64,000 bases of DNA from Dermanyssus gallinae (GCA_003439945.1 QVRM01001807.1:84501-148500); one strand, 5' to 3'. Counted from the stretch's first letter, positions 21,064 to 32,136 are shown. Made by a program: numbers and translations. Notes: generated by a model not told the origin, from the sequence alone.

Positions 21064-23152
21064 CGGTGCCAGGGGTAATCCAGGTAGATTCCGATGAACG
21101 CAGTCTAGTAGGCTTATTGAGGTCTGCGATGCTGCCGCCACAGGAGAGAAGCGGAAGACCCTGGTTCAATGAAAGGTGCAGGGCAGCCAAGCAAGCTAGT
21201 AAGCTAACCCGAGAATATGTAAAGACCGTTCCGTTAATGAGGCCGTTGGCAGCGTTGGTTAAACGGCTGGTTAAGAAAGCGTATAAGGAGGAGAAGAAAA
21301 GGCACTGGGAAAAAATAGAGTGGGTAGCAATAAGGGAGGCTGACGAACGTCCACATACATGGCTGAAACGAAAGGGGAGAAGACAGTGTTCCGTAGAGAC
21401 GGGTAGGTTAGTCGAACATTTTAGGCGAATATTGGCCGGGGCGGACACAACTCCGAAAGCGCCGCTAGAATACGAAGGCCCGTGGGATCAGACAACGGAA
21501 GAAGCGAGGGTTTGGATAGGGAGGGAAATCTCAATTAGGGAAGTGATAGAAGCAATAGACAGAGCACCACGGGGCAAAGCGCACGGGAAAGACTTGATAA
21601 GAAGTGAACACATGAAGGATACCCTAATTCTCGCACCTTGCTGGCAAGCCTTATTCAATGAATGTTTAAACAAGGGGGAAATTCCAGAGGCCTGGAGGAA
21701 AGCGACTTTAATAGTCATTCCAAAAGGAACGGGAGTAGAAACTGAACCGGAAGCTTGGAGGGCAATAAAAAGCTGTCCGTATAAAATATTTTCGGGAATA
21801 ATAGCTAGAAGACTGGGGTCATTCTTGGAGGAGCGGGGGGTAATACCGGAGGAGCAGCATGGATTTAGGAAAGGAAAATCAACTTACTCAGCAATTCGGG
21901 AGCTGCTAGGAGCAATCTGGGAAACGCTGTCTAGGCCAAGAAGTTGTATATATGCGGTGTTTGTAGATTTAAAGACAGCGTTTGACATAGCGCCAAGGGA
22001 TAAAATAGTTTAAGAGTTGGCAAAATCGGGAGTGCCGGGAGCAGTTCTGAGGTTACTTATTAATGTGTTAAAGCAGAACACGGTGCAGATTGATAACGGG
22101 GTCGGTATTGCGGGAGAAGTGGCTCAAACCACAGGCGTCGCACAGGGCGATGGACTGAGCCCATTGCTGTTTTCCGTACTTTTGGGTGGACTACCAGAGT
22201 GGATAAGGGCGGGCTGGACCAGAATCTTACTGTACGCTGATTATGTGGTCATCTTTGGTGGCAGCCTTTTCAGGGTGAAACAAGCCATGAATCGACTAGT
22301 TACATTCATGGATGAGAAGGGCTTGAAGGTTAACTGGGAAAAGACAGTAGCTATGAAATTCCGAAGAGGCGGCCGTATGGCCAGGGGTGACGTGATCCAA
22401 GTCAGGCGAACAGAAATTAAATTTGTAAACAAATTTACATACCTAGGCATAACCTTGTTAACAAGCGGTAGCAGTTTTCGATTACACATCCAGGAGAGGG
22501 TCAGGAAGGCCACCATCGCAGCTGTGGCAATTAAATGGCCACATATGCTTTCAGTTCATGCAGCAATTGCTCTTTTCGGGATACAGATAGCACCCATAGC
22601 CACATACGGCATTCCACTAATATGGGATAAGTTGGGAGTAGGCGAATTGCGTTTAATTGATGGGGTGAGGTTTTTCTTTTTAAAGAGGGTTATTGCGCTT
22701 TCGAATACATGCAGGAATATAATTGTTCACGTCTTGGAGGGTGGCCCGCTGCTGACGGAAGAACTACAAAAACGATTTAATCTGAAGAAAACGTGCGCCT
22801 TTGAAGTTTATATGCGAAACTGGGAAACCAAAATTAGTGAGGTGGACATAGGTATTTATGGAACAGCAACAATGACGAGCACTGAATGGCGGGGTAGCGG
22901 TGTAATAGATCGACATCTAACGACGGCCTTTGCAGCTCACGGATTTCATCACGTTCTGTGCAACGTGGAGGGTTTTCATGAACCACAGGATGAATGTCAA
23001 TGCAAACAATGCTGGAGCAAATGTGATTGATACCACGCCGCGGTATGCCCGGCGGTTAAGTCTATAGCAGAACTAGCAAAACGCTAGATTGTTGGCGTCT
23101 CGAAACATTTTGATGTAACATAAGCACATTTACCCAGTTTAGGTGTTAATAA

Positions 23153-23156
<4 letters not shown>
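21064..23156 (+). mobile_element. Element Q1: APE-type non-LTR retrotransposon, 5' truncated
   Basis: Contains the linker, reverse transcriptase and C-terminal zinc region of ORF2, then a short 3' UTR with TTAATAAAAC and a TA-repeat tail (23157-23282). The endonuclease domain is absent. From 21632 on, it is almost the same as element J (50266-51809, opposite strand). Confidence 0.88.
21066..23030 (+). pseudogene. Element Q1 ORF2: reverse transcriptase with mutated active site
   Basis: Open except for one TAA at 22011-22013. The reverse transcriptase shows EEQHGFRKGKSTYSA, YAVFVDLKTAFDIAPRD (motif A), TGVAQGDGLSPLLFSVLLGG (motif B) and LLYADYVVIFGG. The last is motif C with Tyr in place of the second catalytic Asp (J keeps YADD). 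Downstream are MKFRRGGRMARGD, a thumb region, and the C-terminal zinc motif HGFHHVLCNVEGFHE followed by CQCKQCW. A loss of the second Asp abolishes polymerase activity in this enzyme class, so this copy is dead on two counts. Confidence 0.88.
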
Positions 23157-23236
<80 letters not shown>

Positions 23237-23246
23237 CCCATACATA

Positions 23247-23282
<36 letters not shown>
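23157..23282. repeat. TA microsatellite, about 125 bp
   Basis: Long TA tract with a short interruption near 23231-23253. It starts at the 3' end of Q1 and could have grown from its tail. Confidence 0.92.
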
Positions 23283-23284
<2 letters not shown>

Positions 23285-23289
23285 AGTAT

Positions 23290-23806
23290 ATACAGGTAGT
23301 TCAATAAGTTCTTAGAATGAGCTTTTTAGAATTCGATTTTTGGCACGCTTTCACCGCTAATAGGAACTGCAACTTTTCGACTGCTAGCACTCAATATATT
23401 ATGGTGATTGGCCGTTGCGATTTCGTTTGATAGCTTTTCCCGTGCAACGTATCGGCGTGATTTTTAAAAATGGAGAAAAAAGAGTTTCGAGTGGTTATCA
23501 AGCATTTTTATTTCAAAGGTTGGAATGCGACCCAAGTAAAAATTGAGTTAGACGAAACGTACAGTGACTCTGCACCATGTTTTGCCACTGTTTCCAACTG
23601 GATTAATGTGTTAAAAAGAGGTCGCAGGAGCACCGAGGATGAACTACGTCCAGGAGACCAAAAACGGCAACTGATGAGGAAAACGTAGAGAAAGTGCGAA
23701 ACATTTTTGGCACAGATAAGCGAATGAACATTAAGGAAATAGCGGAGGCATTAGGGATTAGTTTAGGCAGTGTGCATTTTATCCTACACAAAAACTCAGG
23801 CGCATG
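23290..23806 (+). mobile_element. Mariner-2 fragment, 5' half
   Basis: Begins with a mariner-type terminus (ACAGGTAGTTCAATAAGTTC) after the TA tract. It has a 180-nt leader and the start of a transposase, then stops abruptly at 23806 inside the coding region. The other half and the second terminal repeat are absent. It is a different family from mariner-1. Confidence 0.8.
23470..23806 (+). pseudogene. Mariner-2 transposase N-terminal domain
   Basis: MEKKEFRVVIKHFYFKGWNA starts the first helix-turn-helix. After ELRPG the frame shifts by one base, and the protein continues in another frame with DEENVEKVRNIFGTDKRMNI and ALGISLGSVHFILH, the second helix-turn-helix. The catalytic Asp residues are all missing because of the truncation. 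It is not functional. Confidence 0.82.
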
Positions 23807-25590
23807 ACACCGCTGCCTACAATGTTTGTTGTAGCCCGGGCGTCCCCTGACCAATCTGGCACGCGTTGGTAGTGCGTTGATCCTGAGCTTTAGTAGGCTT
23901 AAATACTCCTTACCAGATAGGTAGGGCATACCCTTAATCGAGTATACTGAAATGTACAAAGGGCGTTTCGTAAACTTTTTTTTAATGTGCCTCATCGAAT
24001 GTGTTGTGTAGTTGTTGAGACCAGTAATCGATATCTTGTGTAGCGGTCTCAATGGAGGTTCCCAAGCGCTCGCAAAGAAGTCTTGTTTTTGCAAGATCTT
24101 TTTTGAAGTGCTCGGTGGTTAGCACCCATTGGACCCCAAGGTGCGTGGAGTGTTGTAGTGCTGTCAGGCGGGAGCGGCGGAGTCTGGGAATGAATGTTTG
24201 GAGGCAGTCCAGACCTCCGTGTGCTGTGTGCGTGTACAGGTAGGCGTTCGGCACCGAGTTTTCGAGCTTAAGCCATCTCGACTTAACAACCTTTCTGATC
24301 TCTTTATCTAGGTCGCTAAGGAGTGCGTAAGATGGTCTGGGACCGAAGATCAGTGTATATAGGAGACGGGGAATGAGAAAGTCTTTCAAAAATATGAGCC
24401 TTTGGTGGGGTTTAAGGGGAGCTATCGTGAGTTTGTTGAGTAAATTAAGGAGTATATCCTTGGTGGAGTCAACTCTGCCATTGCTGTCAAAGTCGACTCC
24501 AAGATATCTCCATCGATCGCTCATACCTTTAGCTGGCAATTGCCGATATCCAACGTAAAATTCTGGTACGGTATTGATAGAACCTTTAACATCTTTCCTA
24601 TTAAATAGGTGGGAGATAGTAAAGCTTGTATTAGTATTAATTTCGAGGCCTCGGGATTTCAAAAGTGGGTCCGCAATATTAAGGAGCCGTTGGAGAGTAG
24701 ATTTCGTGGAGGCTAGGAGGATGAGATCATCCGCAAAGGCTAAGCCCATAAGGCGGAAGTCATGAGTAAGTTGGTACCCGATATTAGTTTTGTCTAATTT
24801 TGAAAGAATGTCGTCGAGAACTAGATTAAATAATAGGGGGGGGGGCAGAGGATTTCCCTGCCTAACACCCCTAGTTGGCCGAAATGTGCGACATTCTTGT
24901 CCAAATTTTATGAGAGTTTTAGATGAGAGGTACAGGCGTTCGATATAAACAAATACCTCTGGGTATCCGCGAGTCCGGAGTGACCACAGGACGGAGTCAT
25001 GACTCACCATGCCGAACGCCTTATGGAGGTCGATTGAGGCGAGTCTGAGCTCACGTCCTGCAGACTTGGCATCGTTAAGGGTACCATTCAGAACCGCAAG
25101 ATTCTCGAAGGTACCATTATAGGGGAGAAACGCTCGCTGGATTGAGAGAAGCTTAATATATTTCTGGAGGCGTCTAGAGAGAATTTTGTTAAGCGTTCGT
25201 TGTAAGTATGAACTTATAGATAGGGGCCGCAGATCACTTGGGGATGTGGCATTGTTAATTTTAGGGATAAACGCTAAGCGAGCAGTTTCATGGACTGAGA
25301 CAATATCGCTAATTAATAGTATGTTAAAAATACAGCAGACTACTTCTAACGGGAGTTTACGGAGGGACGAAAGACAAATCCCGTTCAAGCCTAGTGCTGT
25401 AGAAGGTCTGCTACGTGGGTTTCCTTTAGGGAGATAGGAAGGGAAACTTCAAAGAGATCAGAGTTGGGAGTGTATGCGGGGCAAGGGAGTGGTTCAGGGG
25501 GTGGTTGTGTCATCGTGTTGGCCCACTGTTCTACAACTTCGGTGGCCTGCATGTTGTGTATGATGTGTTTGCCGTCCAGCACCTCATGAG
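23807..25590 (-). pseudogene. R2-clade ORF: reverse transcriptase and partial C-terminus
   Basis: A long frame (23982-25388) encodes a complete reverse transcriptase: LRPLSISSYLQRTLNKILSR, LASIDLHKAFGMVSHDSVLW (motif A), TRGVRQGNPLPPPLLFNLVL (motif B) and GLAFADDLILLASTKSTLQR (motif C with both Asp). The thumb follows (HGGLDCLQTFIPRLRRSRLT). Upstream a frameshift near 25395 precedes SDLFEVSLPISLKETHVADL. Downstream another frameshift near 23990 leads to KEYLSLLKLRINALPTRARL and CRQRCHAPE, the first half of the CCHC motif, where the sequence ends. The restriction-like endonuclease that should follow is missing. The AFADD motif and general order are typical of the R2 clade. Confidence 0.88.
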
Positions 25591-25610
25591 CGCATTTGGA
25601 TCGGTTTTGG
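23807..25610 (-). mobile_element. R2-clade non-LTR retrotransposon fragment
   Basis: This minus-strand element lacks its N-terminal fingers (5' truncated near 25610). Unusually, it also lacks its 3' end: it stops at the Cys cluster, where the mariner-2 fragment begins. The protein is quite unlike the RLE-A to RLE-E group, so a second R2-type lineage is present. A normal insertion would keep its 3' end, so a later deletion or rearrangement must have joined the two pieces. Confidence 0.82.
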
Positions 25611-25611
25611 C

Positions 25612-25613
25612 TC

Positions 25614-25671
<58 letters not shown>
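25612..25671. repeat. TA microsatellite, left flank of Tc1
   Basis: TA repeats into which the Tc1 element inserted; it resumes at 27273. Confidence 0.9.
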
Positions 25672-25675
<4 letters not shown>

Positions 25676-25878
25676 GCGTTGCAAAAAATTAGCAACACAT
25701 GTTTTTTGGTGATAATTTCGGTTCGATTTGTTTGAACGTTTTGAAATTTTAAGGGCATGATGTACATGACGAAACACGAGTATGGCGTTAATTTCGTTGC
25801 AATCACACAATCGCTTCATACAAAAAATAAAATAAAAGTGTGAAAAAACAGTGTTGCAAAATATTAGCAACAATAACA
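25672..25878 (+). repeat. Tc1 left inverted repeat (IR/DR)
   Basis: About 207 bp, pairing with 27108-27272. It carries the two direct copies of the transposase-binding core and has about 42 bp more than the right repeat. Confidence 0.85.
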
Positions 25879-26050
25879 TGCTAACAACACAGCTCTTATT
25901 TGTAAAGGATAGTCGATGCTATAGCTGATATTCGATCCCAGGGATCAAATGGCAGGACTATTGTCTAGCTAAATCAATCATTCTATAGCTGCAAAATATT
26001 CTACAGCTCAGTCGTTGTGCCGAACTAACAGCGAAGCGTATGTTTATACC

Positions 26051-27044
26051 ATGGGTCGTACAAAGGATCTCTCGGATAACGAAAATACAAGAATTGAGGC
26101 ATATGCTGAGCTCGGTCAGACAGTCACTGCTTTAGCAACACGATTAGGACGGCATAAGAGCACCATCAGCAGGTTCTTACACCCTGGAGTGAACCAAAGG
26201 TGCAGATCTAACAGTGGGCGTAAGCCAGTTTTGACTATTCGAGATCGGCGTAGGATCATACAGTTGGCTACTCATGACCGAATGTCTTCTTCCAGGATCA
26301 GGACTACTTTGGGAGCGCCAGTGCACCGTACCACAGTGTACCGAGTGTTAAGTTCTGACAAAAACGTGCGATACGCGAAAAGGAAGCTTATGCCGCGACT
26401 GCAACCGAAGCACATTGTCGCGCGGCGTGAATTTTCGCATAGATACCAAACCTGGAATAACGAGTGGAAAAACATCGTTTTCTCAGATGAAAAGAAATTT
26501 AATCTCGATGGCCCTGACGGCTGTCAGTACTATTGGCACGACTTACGGAAGGAACCTAAACGGTTCTCGAAACGTGTGGCGGTGGTGGCTCTGTGAAATA
26601 TTGGGGCGCGTTTGGATATAATGGGAAGTCTGATCTAGTCGCGATTGTGGGCCTAAACAATTCCGACAAGTACCAGCGTATCGTCGGTTCCAGTTAGAAG
26701 CCCATTTCAGAGGAATTGGGGGACCTGACCCAGTTTCTCAACAAGACAACGCCACGTTTCATACCTCGGCTAGCACTATAGCCTTTTTTCAAGAACAAGG
26801 AGTGCCACTTTTTGACTGGCCGGCATTGAGCCCAGACTTAAATCCCATCGAAAATCTTTGGGGACATTTGGTAAAGCAGATTTACGCAAATGGTCGACAA
26901 TATGATCATTTGTCGGACCTCAAAGAAGCTGTCCAGCAAGCATGGACTAATATTCCACTTTCGCACTTACAACAGCTCATTAACTCAATGAAAGACCGAG
27001 TTTACGATTTGATTCAGAAGAAGAGACGAAAAACCCGTTTCTAA
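26051..27044 (+). pseudogene. Tc1-family transposase, frameshifted
   Basis: From the ATG at 26051 (MGRTKDLSDNENTRIEAYAE) come a paired-like helix-turn-helix (TALATRLGRHKSTISRFL), the GRKPVLT hook and a second helix-turn-helix (SSSRIRTTLGAPVHRTTVYR). The catalytic part follows with FSDEKKFNLDG (first Asp), QQDNATFHTS (second Asp) and SPDLNPIENLWGHL (Glu). The spacing between the last two is 34 residues, the D,D34E triad of Tc1. Two frame changes after 26580 and a TAG near 26697 break the gene. The final part from 26802 is open to the normal end. Confidence 0.87.
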
Positions 27045-27107
27045 AATAGAATATGTAGTATCAAATAAGTCATACAGCCCTGCTAAGAATCGAATACGCC
27101 GTAAGGC

Positions 27108-27272
27108 GTTATTGTTGCTAATATTTTGCAACACTGTTTTTTCACACTTTTTTATTTTTGTATGAAGCGATTGTGTGATTGCAACGAAATTAACACCATA
27201 CTCGTGTTTCGTCATGTACATCATGCCCTTATCACTAAAACACATGTGTTGCTAATTTTTTGCAACGCACTT
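27108..27272 (-). repeat. Tc1 right inverted repeat (IR/DR)
   Basis: About 165 bp, complementary to the left repeat, with inner and outer binding cores; an internal stretch is deleted relative to the left end. Confidence 0.85.
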
Positions 27273-27307
27273 TATATATATATATATATATATATACATA
27301 TATATAC
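27273..27307. repeat. TA microsatellite between Tc1 and mariner-1b
   Basis: TA repeats with two ACATA interruptions. Confidence 0.85.
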
Positions 27308-28261
27308 ATATGCTGTTCAAAACGTATCGCGACTGTTGTGTTTTTTTCAAACATTATTCATTTATTCATGAATATCTATTTTGTCCCCTTTAAAGTAATC
27401 CCCATGAGATATTATACACTTGTGCCAACGGTTTTTCCAATCTTCGAAGCACTTCAAAAAACCATTTTTTTTAACCTTGTTCAGCTCCTCCTTTGATGCC
27501 GTCTTTATCTCGTCAAGCGTAGCGTAACGTCGTCCTTTCATGGGCCTCTTCAGTTTAGGGAACAAGAAAAAGTCACAGGGGGCCAGATCTGGGGAATACG
27601 GTGGCTGCGGCATCATTAGTGTGTTGTTTTTGGCCAAAAACTCGCGCACAAGCAACGATGTGTGAGCAGGGGCGTTATCGTGGTGCAAAAGCCAATTTTT
27701 GTTCTTCCACAAATCCGGGCGTTTCTGGCGGATTGCTTCGCGCAAATTGCGCATAACTTGCAGGTAATATTCCTTATTGACCGTTCTACCCTGTGGCAAG
27801 AACTCATGATGCACCACGCCCCTGCAATCGAAGAAAACTGTCAGCAAAACTTTCACATTCGACCGAACTTGGCGCGCTTTTTTCGGTCTTGGTTCGTGCG
27901 GCAGCTTCCATTGAGATGATTGAGCTTTGGTTTCCACGTCATAACCATAAACCCACGATTCGTCACCAGTTATGACCCTCTGGAGCAAATTTGGGTCGTC
28001 GCGGACAGAGTCCAACATCTCATTAAAAAAAAAATTTGATACAGGTTCTTTGATCCATTTTTTGAATAGGTAAAAATCGAAGACGATCCAAAACACGTGC
28101 AAGCAAAGCAGCTGTCAACAATTAAGTGAACATTCAAAATGGCCGAGCTTGTCGGCATAAGTGAGAGACATGAGTAACAACCTAACGCCACAAAAAAATC
28201 GAAATTCGAATATACGTAACCCGCGAAAATTTTTCCCCCCGCGATACTTTTTGAACAAACG

Positions 28262-28262
<1 letters not shown>
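27308..28262 (-). mobile_element. Mariner-1b: internally deleted mariner
   Basis: Almost identical to mariner-1 but about 365 bp shorter. The part matching 20181-20547 is gone, and the junction is an A run near 28025-28034. Both ends are recognisable but have changed (TGCTGTTCAAAACG left; a CCCCCC substitution and AAACGG at the right). It is a non-autonomous copy, probably produced by an interrupted gap repair after excision. Confidence 0.9.
27362..28057 (-). pseudogene. Mariner-1b transposase, DNA-binding domain deleted
   Basis: Keeps the catalytic domain ([33 protein letters not shown]) but lacks about 120 residues of both helix-turn-helix units. Downstream of the deletion the frame is open to the normal stop. 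With no DNA-binding domain it cannot act on the ends. Confidence 0.9.
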
Positions 28263-28348
<86 letters not shown>

Positions 28349-28372
28349 TATACATATATGTATACATACATA
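28263..28372. repeat. TA microsatellite
   Basis: TA-rich tract of about 80-110 bp, joining mariner-1b and the tail of R1-X. Confidence 0.9.
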
Positions 28373-28374
28373 CA

Positions 28375-29142
28375 CATTTTTTTTGTGGTGGAGGGTTAAA
28401 TGCAGTTAAGCACTACTGCTACGAGAAGGAGTTTCCATCTTGAGCTGTGTGGGACTCGACCCCAGCGGATGGATGCTACGCCGCTGAGACCCATACATAC
28501 TAAACGCACCTCCCCCCTTAAGCTTCACTCTCTGATGGCCCAGATCTTTATACAACAGTGCTATGGGCCATCAGGAAAAGTGGCGAGTGCTCTATCGGAT
28601 CAATTGGCCGGGGTCACTCACGGGCTCCCCCACCTATCAAGCGCACTGTGTCCCAGCCCTTGCAAACCCGTTTGCTTCAAAGTTGCGCTTTCTTCAACCG
28701 TGCTGGTCTTAAAAAAGTGTCTGTCTCTCCTTGCATCTTCTGTGCTATGTTTTTAGCACTTCCTGTGCAACTTCCGCTCCCAAATTCCATGTTTGGGTCG
28801 AACACAGGATGTATTCCACGAACTCTTTTATACCATTTCGCGGGGGGTTCTGTACTTCGGGACAGGTTAGTCCCGCTCTGGACCATCTCTCACGAATCTT
28901 TCTAATTGCCATGGTTCTGGCGTCTTCCCATGCCTGGCACCTGAGGAGTGTGTGTTGTGGGGTGTCTTCCACGGCTTTGTTGCAAAAAAGGCATGTTTCT
29001 GATGGGGCCTTCCCTATTCGGTAAAGGTATGACTGGAAGTTGCCATGTCCCGTGAGAACCTGCGTTAGATAGAAGGTTAAGTCCTTTTCCGGCCTTGCTA
29101 TCCACGCCTGTATGTTTGGCAGCAGTTTGCTTAGACTCTTTC
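28375..29142 (-). mobile_element. R1-X, 3' segment (C-terminus of ORF2 and 3' UTR)
   Basis: Downstream half of R1-X, separated from its upstream half (32137-33225) by element T. It begins at the duplicated target GCTTAGACTCTTTC (29129-29142). Reading across the duplication gives an uninterrupted R1 protein frame. The 3' UTR (about 28378-28570) is shared with R1-Z, R1-W and the 20852 fragment. Confidence 0.88.
28570..29142 (-). pseudogene. R1-X ORF2 C-terminus
   Basis: Encodes LLPNIQAWIARPEKDLTF, LTQVLTGHGNFQSYLYRIG, the zinc cluster CLFCNKAVEDTPQHTLLRC, and a final helix-rich tail (NLGAEVAQEVLK). One frame change lies near 28975. It joins in frame to GAPGKSLS at 32137 once element T and one target copy are removed. 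Confidence 0.82.
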
Positions 29143-29208
29143 ATCATCGTATTTATTTCACTCATATTTAGTATGCATATAACATAAACAATTGTACATA
29201 TTATACAA

Positions 29209-32055
29209 TTATACACTCAGCTGCTCGCGGCATGTTCGAGAGAGGCAGTGCAGTGATCTCTTCGCAAGGGCCAGGCAGGCAGATGCATGAAACTTAGTAC
29301 ACGCCTGAGAGCATAGTCGACAGACGCACTCGGTGTACTCTTCGTGGAAGCTTGTATTCGAACAAACCAGGTGATGATAGCCATGAACTATGTATCTGGT
29401 ATAGACGTGGCGATTGTCACTCGCAAGACCAGACCAGAAGTGAGAGGCTCTGAAAACATCCAGGTCTCCGACCTCTCGTCGGACTTGGTCAACTTTATTT
29501 TCCCATTCCGAGATAAAGCTCTCGAATGGTACTGTACGCGGCGTCTTCAACCTCAATCGAATTATCTCAACAACTGGTGCACAACCTGACATTAGGTACA
29601 CAAAACGGCTTCTTGCCCGCATTGACAGGCAAAGTACTCGCTTCATGTACATTGTAAAACACCTTTCAAGCAAACCAAAGTTTGCCCGAGTGAGGTGTTC
29701 CCATACTCTGTCAAGACCATACATCAGCGCCGGAACAACCTTGAGGTAGAAAATCGCCACTGCCGTTGGGACGGACAGTCGCCGGACATCGCCTATTTCT
29801 CCATAAAAAGAAATTAGGGCTGTGCGCGCTGTCTCGACGATGTGAGCAGTGAAGGTCGTCCCAGTATAATGAAGCCGAAGCCCCAGATACCGGAAAGAGT
29901 TAACGAATTCCAAGGATCGGCTGCCGCAACGTACACATGTATAACGTCTTTAGCAGCCAATCGACCTCCTCTTCTGAATTTCATAGCCTTGGTCTTCATG
30001 GCGTTTATTTCCAGCCCTCTTGAGACAAGGAACACCTCCGCCAGAGAAGTGATGCGCTTGATGGCACCCAGGTCGTGATGAGCGACCACTATGTCATCTG
30101 CGTACATCACAACTGTGGCCTTCTGGAACTCTTGTCGAATATAATCAACAAAATCGGCAAGCAGAAGAGTGAAGGAGACGCAGCTCAATGGGTCGCCTTG
30201 CGGGGTTCCCACATTTTGCCTTACCTGCAACACTTCCTGCTTGTACCAGTGAGGTGTCCTCATCAAAGAAACTGGAAATTACGCTTAGAAGAGAGCCACC
30301 AACCCCTGCGTTTCGGAATGACTTCACCAAGAGATCTCGAGGTGCTTTTTCGAAAGCCTTGACGCAGTCTATAAAGACTGCATACAAGTGGCCTCCAGGC
30401 TTTGCCACAGCTCGCTTTTTCTCTGACTGAAGCACATGGATTGCATCACGCGTTCCTCGACCTCTTCGAAAGCCGAATTGCTCCGGTGGAAGGGTCTGGT
30501 CGACAACGTACTCGATCCGTTTTATAACCAATTTGCAGAAGATCTTCTTCAGCGTCCTTTCAGACGCTATACCGCGGTATAAGTTTGGGTCTCGTCTGTC
30601 ATCACCATGCTTACCCTTAAATAAAAGAGAAAGCCTGGCAATATGCCAGGCTCCTGGCATTTGTCCCCTCTTCATGATCTCGTTGAAGAAATCACAAAGA
30701 TGGTTTGCCAAAAGTGGCTTAGACTGCACCCAGTGCTCATAGTATACTTGGTCTGGCCCCGCACTCTTTCCTCTCGGAAGAGAGTGCAGAACCTGACTTA
30801 CTTCTTCTACCTCAAAGGGCAGATTCATAGTATCCTGCTCCAATGTGAGCGGGTGCTCAATCATTGGAGCCAGGCGTACCGTCTCGCGGTTATATAGAAG
30901 ACCGGTCAGGTGACTCGTTACCTGTTCGTCGCTGAGCAGGTGGTTCGCCCCCCTACGAGGCCGTACGACGTAGCCTGAGGGCTTGCGCTCCGCTCTTTCG
31001 AGCAGTCGGATTTCTTCCCGCCTAGCGTATTCACGCTTGTGGTCAAGGCATAGCTTTATGTAAGCTTTTCTACTATTGAAGTAGTCAAGCCTGCGTCTGG
31101 CTAGCAGCTGTGGTGGTGCCTTTACCATCGCTTGGCGCAAAAGCTCGAGCACCCCACGGTGGGCGAGATGCCAAGCCTGAGAAAACCACTGTCGTAATCT
31201 CCTCTGCCCCGGTCTCTTCCACCTGACTGCACTTCTCAGGGTTCTCTCTAGCAGTTCACAACAAGTATCCACATCACAGCTCACCTCGAGGCTATCAACC
31301 TCTAATAGTGAAAGGTCAACACGCCTCGTGGCAACCAGGTGTGGGTCGCCTTGCTGCTTAAACCAGATACCTGGAATATTTGCGACTGCTGACACCGGTA
31401 GGTGCTTCCTTGCTGACACCGGTAGGTGCTTCCTTGCAGCCACCTCGAGAACATCGAAGCTTTCAACTTCGCCATCGACAAGGTTGTGAAACAGTAGGCC
31501 AATGATGCTGCTTCCGTTATGACTTATATACGTGTGGTCTTCGCGTGCATTTGCACATCTCAGACCAAAGTATTCCATCAACTGGAGCAGCACCTCTCCT
31601 TTATCGTTAGTAGCCCCACCATCAATAAGGGCATTGAAGTCGCCACCGACGATGGTTGGCATAGACAGGTCGAAACCTGATATACCGGAACTCACCGTGT
31701 CAGCGACCTCTGCCGAGTCAAGATGTGGGGGGAGGTAGAAGACGGCTATGTTCACCATCATAGAGGAGAGACCCACATAGAAATCGTTCTTCCTTACACA
31801 TTGCGCCGGCGGTAAACGTAGGTAGATTGATAATCCACCCACTGGTCTACCACGGCCTCCAGCAGGTAGAACTGCCAGCTGGTGGAACCCTCGCATATTA
31901 TTGATATGCAGTTCCTCCCGCTGGTAGGTCTCCGTAAGGAGTGCAATGTCCACCGACGTAAGCATGTCAACTGGCGCTAGGTCTATTGCTCCTCTTAGTC
32001 CCTCACAGTTCCAAAGAAGCAGCCGCAGAGACCTAGTAGTCTTCCACGTTAGCAT
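29209..32055 (-). pseudogene. Element T ORF2: APE endonuclease, reverse transcriptase, C-terminal zinc motif
   Basis: About 950 codons in three frames. The endonuclease begins LLLWNCEGLRG and has ALLTETYQ and IVGGDFNALID. An 8-residue repeat (VSARKHLP twice) comes from a 24-nt tandem duplication (31388-31435). The reverse transcriptase shows AGPDQVYYEHW, LYRGIASERTLKKIFCK, YAVFIDCVKAFEKAPRD (motif A), VGTPQGDPLSCVSFTLLLAD (motif B) and VVMYADDIVVAHHD (motif C intact), then AMKFRRGGRLAAKD. The C-terminus carries HGYHHLVCSNTSFHE and CVCRLC. Frame changes lie near 30260 and 29900. All catalytic motifs survive, so inactivation looks recent. Confidence 0.87.
31388..31435. repeat. 24-bp tandem duplication in element T
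   Basis: GCTGACACCGGTAGGTGCTT starts each of two adjacent 24-nt units; in frame, it adds eight residues to the endonuclease-RT linker. Confidence 0.9.
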
Positions 32056-32136
32056 CTCTAGATCTGTTCAGTCACTTGCGAATGAGCCGGACCGCCAGGC
32101 GCGATAAAGCTTTCCATAACCATTTTCTCGTAGGGA

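Larger units (their letters stand above)
25672..27272 (+). mobile_element. Tc1-family DNA transposon with long inverted repeats
   Basis: About 1.6 kb, flanked by TA (25670-25671 and 27273-27274). The ends begin AAGTGCGTTGCAAAAAATTA and are inverted copies. The inverted repeats extend about 165-207 bp inward, and each contains the core motif twice (outer GCGTTGCAAAAAATTAGCAA; inner GTGTTGCAAAATATTAGCAA). That is the IR/DR layout known from several Tc1 subfamilies. The transposase gene is broken. Confidence 0.9.
29143..32136 (-). mobile_element. Element T: APE-type non-LTR retrotransposon nested in R1-X
   Basis: Inserted into R1-X with a 14-nt target duplication GCTTAGACTCTTTC (29129-29142 and 32137-32150). 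It contains a nearly complete ORF2 but no ORF1, so it is 5' truncated. The 3' UTR ends after AATAAA in a GAT-repeat-like tail next to the duplication. It must be younger than R1-X. Confidence 0.9.

Noticed and set aside
23807..25610. 28S rDNA flanks beside the R1 and R2-type elements
   Set aside because: R1 and R2 often target 28S genes, so I looked at the borders, but they are TA tracts or other transposons; no rRNA-like sequence was recognised.
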